A stretch of DNA of 64,000 nucleotides from Bidens hawaiensis (lineage: Eukaryota; Streptophyta; Magnoliopsida; Asterales; Asteraceae). Below are positions 59,958 to 64,000 of this stretch, piece by piece. Numbering within the stretch: position 1 is the first letter of the stretch; each line of letters opens with the position of its first letter. The notes under the pieces were generated by a model. That model had not been told where the DNA came from, made no database searches, and saw only the letters and a program-made list of their open reading frames with translations. Location: positions 124,001 to 188,000 of the forward strand of contig JAIQDT010001101.1 of the NCBI GenBank assembly GCA_021521415.1, given 5' to 3'. The translations under genes were made by a program, and so were the position numbers.

Positions 59958-60017
59958 TCTTCTGGGCAATGCTTGCGGTAACGGAAATAACATCCCCGCA
60001 TAGCGGGAACGTCGAGA

Positions 60018-60822
60018 ACTACAACAGCTTAATTGAGCTCGCATTCGACGCGCTAACAATCCTGGTCTCTACAAATTAAGTCTAAGTCGGAGTATAAAAT
60101 ATTAATTAGAAAATTTGTAGATGTTGCATTTGTTAGATGGCGGTTGGTTAAAATCTTTTTGTTAAGTGGAAATAAAATGACAGTGAATCATGATAATTTT
60201 TTATTAGTGTCGCCCTTTGAAAACTTTTGACAATCTGGTGTTACTTAAAGGTCGAATACATATAAAAGATTTGAGTAACGAATACTATGGAACTTTGTAT
60301 GTACCATTTAGGTCCGTCACCCTTGTACTTCGAATACTATATATTACAAAAGGAGTTATTGGTTTGATTTAGTGACGGTTTCATAAACACCACACGAGAA
60401 TGATGTTGGTTCATGTAAAGTTTGAAGGATTATAGATTTCACATATAAACAAGTGTTAATATGAATAACCAAGAAGTACAAGAAATGAATCGAATAAATA
60501 TTAGAGAATAAATTAAATGATTAATTTATTGTTAGAAGATAATTATCAGAGTTAGAGATAAAATATAATGTTTATTATTTGTTAAAAAATCGAAGTTGGC
60601 TCCTTATAAGTTACAAATATGGGAAGTTATAAACCATAAGTTATCTTTGAGTTTGGAAATGTTGAGTTAATGAGTGCCCCCTGTTTAATAAAGAGTCGAC
60701 TTGTATTAAAATTAAAATGTTGTACGTCAACGCTTTTAACATTATAATAGTCCTAGAAAGTGTATTTACAACTTGTTTACAACTAGCTAGGTCAATATGA
60801 CTCGTTAATCATTTTACAATAG
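60018..60822. repeat. 805-bp flank, second copy of the tandem duplication
   Basis: Same length as 51686-52490 and almost the same sequence (rare substitutions such as tattat[g/t]tgt). It also ends in AATAG. The left border is joined directly to the internal region of the Retand-like element. Confidence 0.93.
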
Positions 60823-61799
60823 TGAAGAGGTAGGTCCCAGCAGAGCCCAGTTGGACCCGCAAGACTCACCTTGAAGAGAGACGTCTGCGCAGAAACCAAC
60901 TGGATCCGCAGGACCCACCATGCTCAGAGACGTGACGTCCTTACGCGCAGTACGCAAGCTGTTCCCGCAGGAAATGCCTCCCAATGGTGAAGGACTCTGC
61001 CTGTTCCCGCAGCTGCGGATACAAGCCATCAGGGAAGGCCACCCGCGCAGCAAGGCTACACACACAAGGCACTTAGCTCTCAATCACAGTGTCACCTGAA
61101 GGAATGAGCAAAGCCGGGAACAATCCCGCACAAAGGCGGGAGGGGGAATACTCCCGCCCAACTAAGCCAGTCCGTACGATACGAGAAGATTTTCTGTACT
61201 GTACCTGACGAGGTATGGGCAAAAGATCTGACTAAAGATACGACAGCTTATTGACAACAGTATGGCGAGCAGCATGCTCTTGTACTGTATGTCACTATTA
61301 GCCGCTGCCTACTCACCAACTCCTGTCATACCACGTGCATAGCCGGCAGTTGGTGGAAAAGGAATAGTACACAGCAGGCCTGGTCACTGCCAGCCGCTGC
61401 CTACCCACCAACTACCAGCAGGGCACGTGCGTAGGCCACAGTTGGTGGAACAGGAACACTATTCAGCCGGCCACACCTCCTTAGAAACCTACCTTCGGCT
61501 ATAAATACCCCAAATGGTATGATCATCTTATCTTATCATATTATCATCACATTATACCTGATATCTGCTCTAGCAATCTCTTAATATACATTTATATTTA
61601 AAGAGCAATCTAGTCTGATTCTCACGCCGGAGGGTGGTCACAAGGAGGAACCCCCCCCCTTCTCAGTGACAAGCTCACGGTGTCTGTTTTGCAGGTTATC
61701 AGAAGAACCATCTTTGCCGGGTCTAACCCCTCGTGGGAAACATCTATCTAACCCCCAGGTTACCCGTAATCTGCCCGGGGTCCGATCAGTGTTTCTTCA
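60823..61799 (+). repeat. Second LTR of the Retand-like element (solo-LTR configuration)
   Basis: 977 bases, TGAAGAGG to GTTTCTTCA, with AATAG directly before (60818-60822) and after (61800-61804). It differs from the first LTR mainly in the length of a C run and a handful of substitutions. Because it is preceded by flank rather than by internal sequence, it stands as a solo LTR with its own duplication. Confidence 0.92.
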
Positions 61800-61804
61800 A
61801 ATAG

Positions 61805-64000
61805 ATTACCAAATCGCTCTGCTTAACTTTCATAGTAGCTACTGTGTATGACATACTACATAAATTTAAACATGTTATGAATTATGATGATACAAACTTT
61901 GTAAAATCAATAAATCTGTATGACCAATATATATATATATAACTTTTGGTACCATGTCCAAAGTAAAACGCGTTTTAAGATTTTACCCAATAGGAGAAAT
62001 GGAAGTAAATGTTGATTGTGTATAATGAAAACGGAAAAGAATTGATTATTGAAAAGTGTATATTCTAATGATGGCAAAAACTCCCCATGCTCATATCCAA
62101 TTTGGGTATATGGGTGTGTGTTGTATGCTCCACGAGATCTGATCGAAGGATTTTTATGGGTAATTGTAGAACGATATTCCACAAATTGAGTTCATATTCA
62201 AAGTTGATTGCCATACCTTCATCACTCAAGATCATATTGTGTATGATAATGCATGTACATGATTTCCTCATCGTGTTCGGATGCATTACCCGGGACATTA
62301 ATATTGTTCACTTAGCTTTTATGACAATATAAGCTCTTTCTATATCATTTCTTGTCGCTTCTTGGGTTGGCATGAACCTTATCGGGTTATCTCCTTGTGG
62401 ATAAACAAACTATTTCACAAAAGTTGCCAAACTTATTGATGACTAATCCATATAAATTATATTGAACTAGTGTTTTACCCGGCGATAAACCCAAATACTG
62501 TGGTCTCGGGCATTGAGGCGGTAAGTTGACGCAAATTCGGTCGGTTTCGGTTAATGCGTTATGATACCGAACTAAAAACCAACAATACAACATAAACATA
62601 TAAAATTTGAGGTGGATCAACTGAGTGGTGTCAATCGGTAACCCTCAGGCGTTGGGAAAATCCGAGCATTGCCGATCCCGGAAGTTAAGGCGGTGTGTCA
62701 ACGCAAATTCGGCTGATTTCCATCACAATGGTTATGGCATCGAAATAAAAAAAATAAAGTGAGTCTACGCGAATTCGTTCGATTTCCGTTATGTTCGTCA
62801 CGATACCGGAACTAAAAAAATAAAAAATCAAGGCCCAATACGGTGCCGCCAAGAGACCCAATTGGCACTTAGCGGCACCAAAGTTTGTAATTGTTATATA
62901 TAATAATATTTAGGAGAAAGAAAAAAATTTAGTGTGTAACCATCAAAGTGGGCCTTTGAACGGATGAGTTTTCCCCGAAACTGGAGATAACTTGGAGGCG
63001 CTTAAGGGCTCCGTACGGCTGAGTTGGGCTAGTTGGCGGTGACCTTTTGGCATCGGGTCAACTCGTACGGAGTACCTACTTATTCTATGTTTGTTAGCCG
63101 TTCAAATGCTCACACGAACTCACCGAACATACTGAAAATTCTCGGTACTGATAAAGATTAGGGTTGTGTTTCCTTCTATACCGGCAAAACTTTTTTTTAT
63201 CACATCTCGACTTCTTTTATCCCACTCCAAATGCCGTAAGAATTATTAGGTGGATTTCAGTAGTTTAATTTAGTTGTTAAAAAATTTGACAATTTTTATA
63301 AACAGGCATGTAGTAAATGTTTTATTAAAGGCACGTAATTAACTAACTATATATGAACACAAAAAGTCACATGCAACAATCTCATGTTTAAAAATATTAA
63401 TTATGCGTGTTAATGCTTATACTATATACATATTATATGTTTTCTATGCACAAATCATCTCATCTCCCTTTTAAATAATAGTGTCACTCTTTATGTACGT
63501 TACGCAACGTGTACGTAATTATAGAGTGAAACTGTAGCCCAATATACCTATCATACTTGTCGCACTTTGATGGTTTTACATGTCTCACAAGTTAACAATT
63601 TTTAACAATTACTAAAAGTATATATTCCTTTTCTTTTCAATCAATACTTATCATATAAATTAAAGAAATCTGCATTTTGTCTCCCTGGTTTATATCGTCG
63701 CGCGATGGGTTAACTACTGAAAAAGATTTTGCGAACTTTGACTCCCTGTGTTTCTCCGGCGGGTTTTTCTGACTCCTGCCGTCAGTTGACTGTTGGTATT
63801 TTAGTAATAATACCAACATATTAAGGGTATTTTAGTGATCTTCTAATAAGTAATAAATAATAATAATAATTTGGTAAAGTGGTTGATATAATAAAAAACT
63901 ATTTAACCTTTCTTTCTTTCCAGATCACATGGATGAAGTCATGAAACAACATACAAGATTCCATCTTTCCAGATCACATGATCTTTTTTGGTGGTTAATC
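61805..64000. other. Right-hand intergenic sequence
   Basis: No gene is supported. 62500-62830 has three diverged copies of a block containing cgcaaattcgg and gataccgaactaaaaa. 62955-63106 is a foldback. 62840-62880 contains a short ggtgccgc/gcggcacc hairpin. An AT dinucleotide run lies at 61927-61940. Confidence 0.45.
62955..63106. repeat. Foldback element, about 150 bp
   Basis: Outer arms tttgaacgg (62955-62963) and ccgttcaaa (63098-63106) and inner arms ctccgtacg (63009-63017) and cgtacggag (63064-63072) are nested inverted repeats. Size and nesting suggest a MITE, but no target duplication was identified. Confidence 0.5.

Larger units (their letters stand above)
52491..60017. mobile_element. 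Retand-like LTR element with gag only and an antisense gene (TR-GAG type), 3' end lost
   Basis: The 5' LTR (52491-53471) is followed by a primer-site-like TGGCGCCATCCGTG (53473), a gag gene on the plus strand, two tandem arrays, a spliced antisense gene and another tandem array. There is no protease, RT or integrase, so it would need proteins from a relative. Antisense extra genes and amplified tandem repeats are features described for Retand/Tat-type plant Ty3/gypsy elements. The internal sequence breaks off at 60017 and is joined to a second copy of the element's own left flank. Confidence 0.8.

Overview
This is a stretch of plant nuclear DNA, almost certainly from a eudicot. Asteraceae is a guess from the general look of the elements, not something I can prove from the sequence. 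The window is AT-rich and repeat-dense. It carries spliced genes, a plant Pumilio gene, and at least eleven transposable elements from most plant classes: Ty3/gypsy, Ty1/copia, LINE, Cassandra TRIM, hAT, CACTA, MULE and Helitron. I see no bacterial, organellar or viral genome features.

Layout. 1-1246 is the 3' end (internal tail plus 3' LTR) of a Tat/Retand-like element cut by the window edge. 1680-2149 is a CACTA terminus. 2322-3261 is a Helitron remnant on the minus strand, broken by a complete Ty3/gypsy element at 3267-13347 (minus strand, target duplication AGTTC). 13482-19734 is a degraded L1-type LINE (minus), cut at its 5' side by Ty1/copia element 1 (19735-28304, minus). 28305-32519 is a low-copy-looking interval with one small single-exon gene at 30165-30494. 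32529-34981 is a MULE-like element with arms of about 0.6-0.85 kb that contain 41-bp tandem repeats. 36564-41707 is Ty1/copia element 2 (minus, target duplication AAGAT). 42540-45780 is the Pumilio gene (minus, five coding exons, introns in both UTRs). 46114-49927 is a solo Cassandra LTR carrying a 5S rRNA-like segment, interrupted six bases after its start by a 3.5-kb hAT element with a nearly intact transposase. 51112-51503 is a hAT MITE with a tRNA-like core. 51686-61799 is a young, rearranged Retand-like element. It has LTRs and a gag gene but no pol, and it carries a spliced gene on the opposite strand. Its 805-bp upstream flank and its LTR are repeated at 60018-61799. 61800-64000 has no gene that I can support.

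The likely host genes are the Pumilio RNA-binding protein (eight repeats, predicted target UGUAUAUA) and the 109-residue unknown protein. Everything else of substance is transposon-derived. Most element genes carry stops or frameshifts. Copia 1 and the hAT transposase each appear to be one stop codon away from an open frame.

The most unusual content is the gag-only element with an antisense spliced gene, its tandem arrays and its three-copy AATAG duplication structure. Next come a long extra reading frame upstream of gag in the gypsy element, and the hAT-in-Cassandra nesting.
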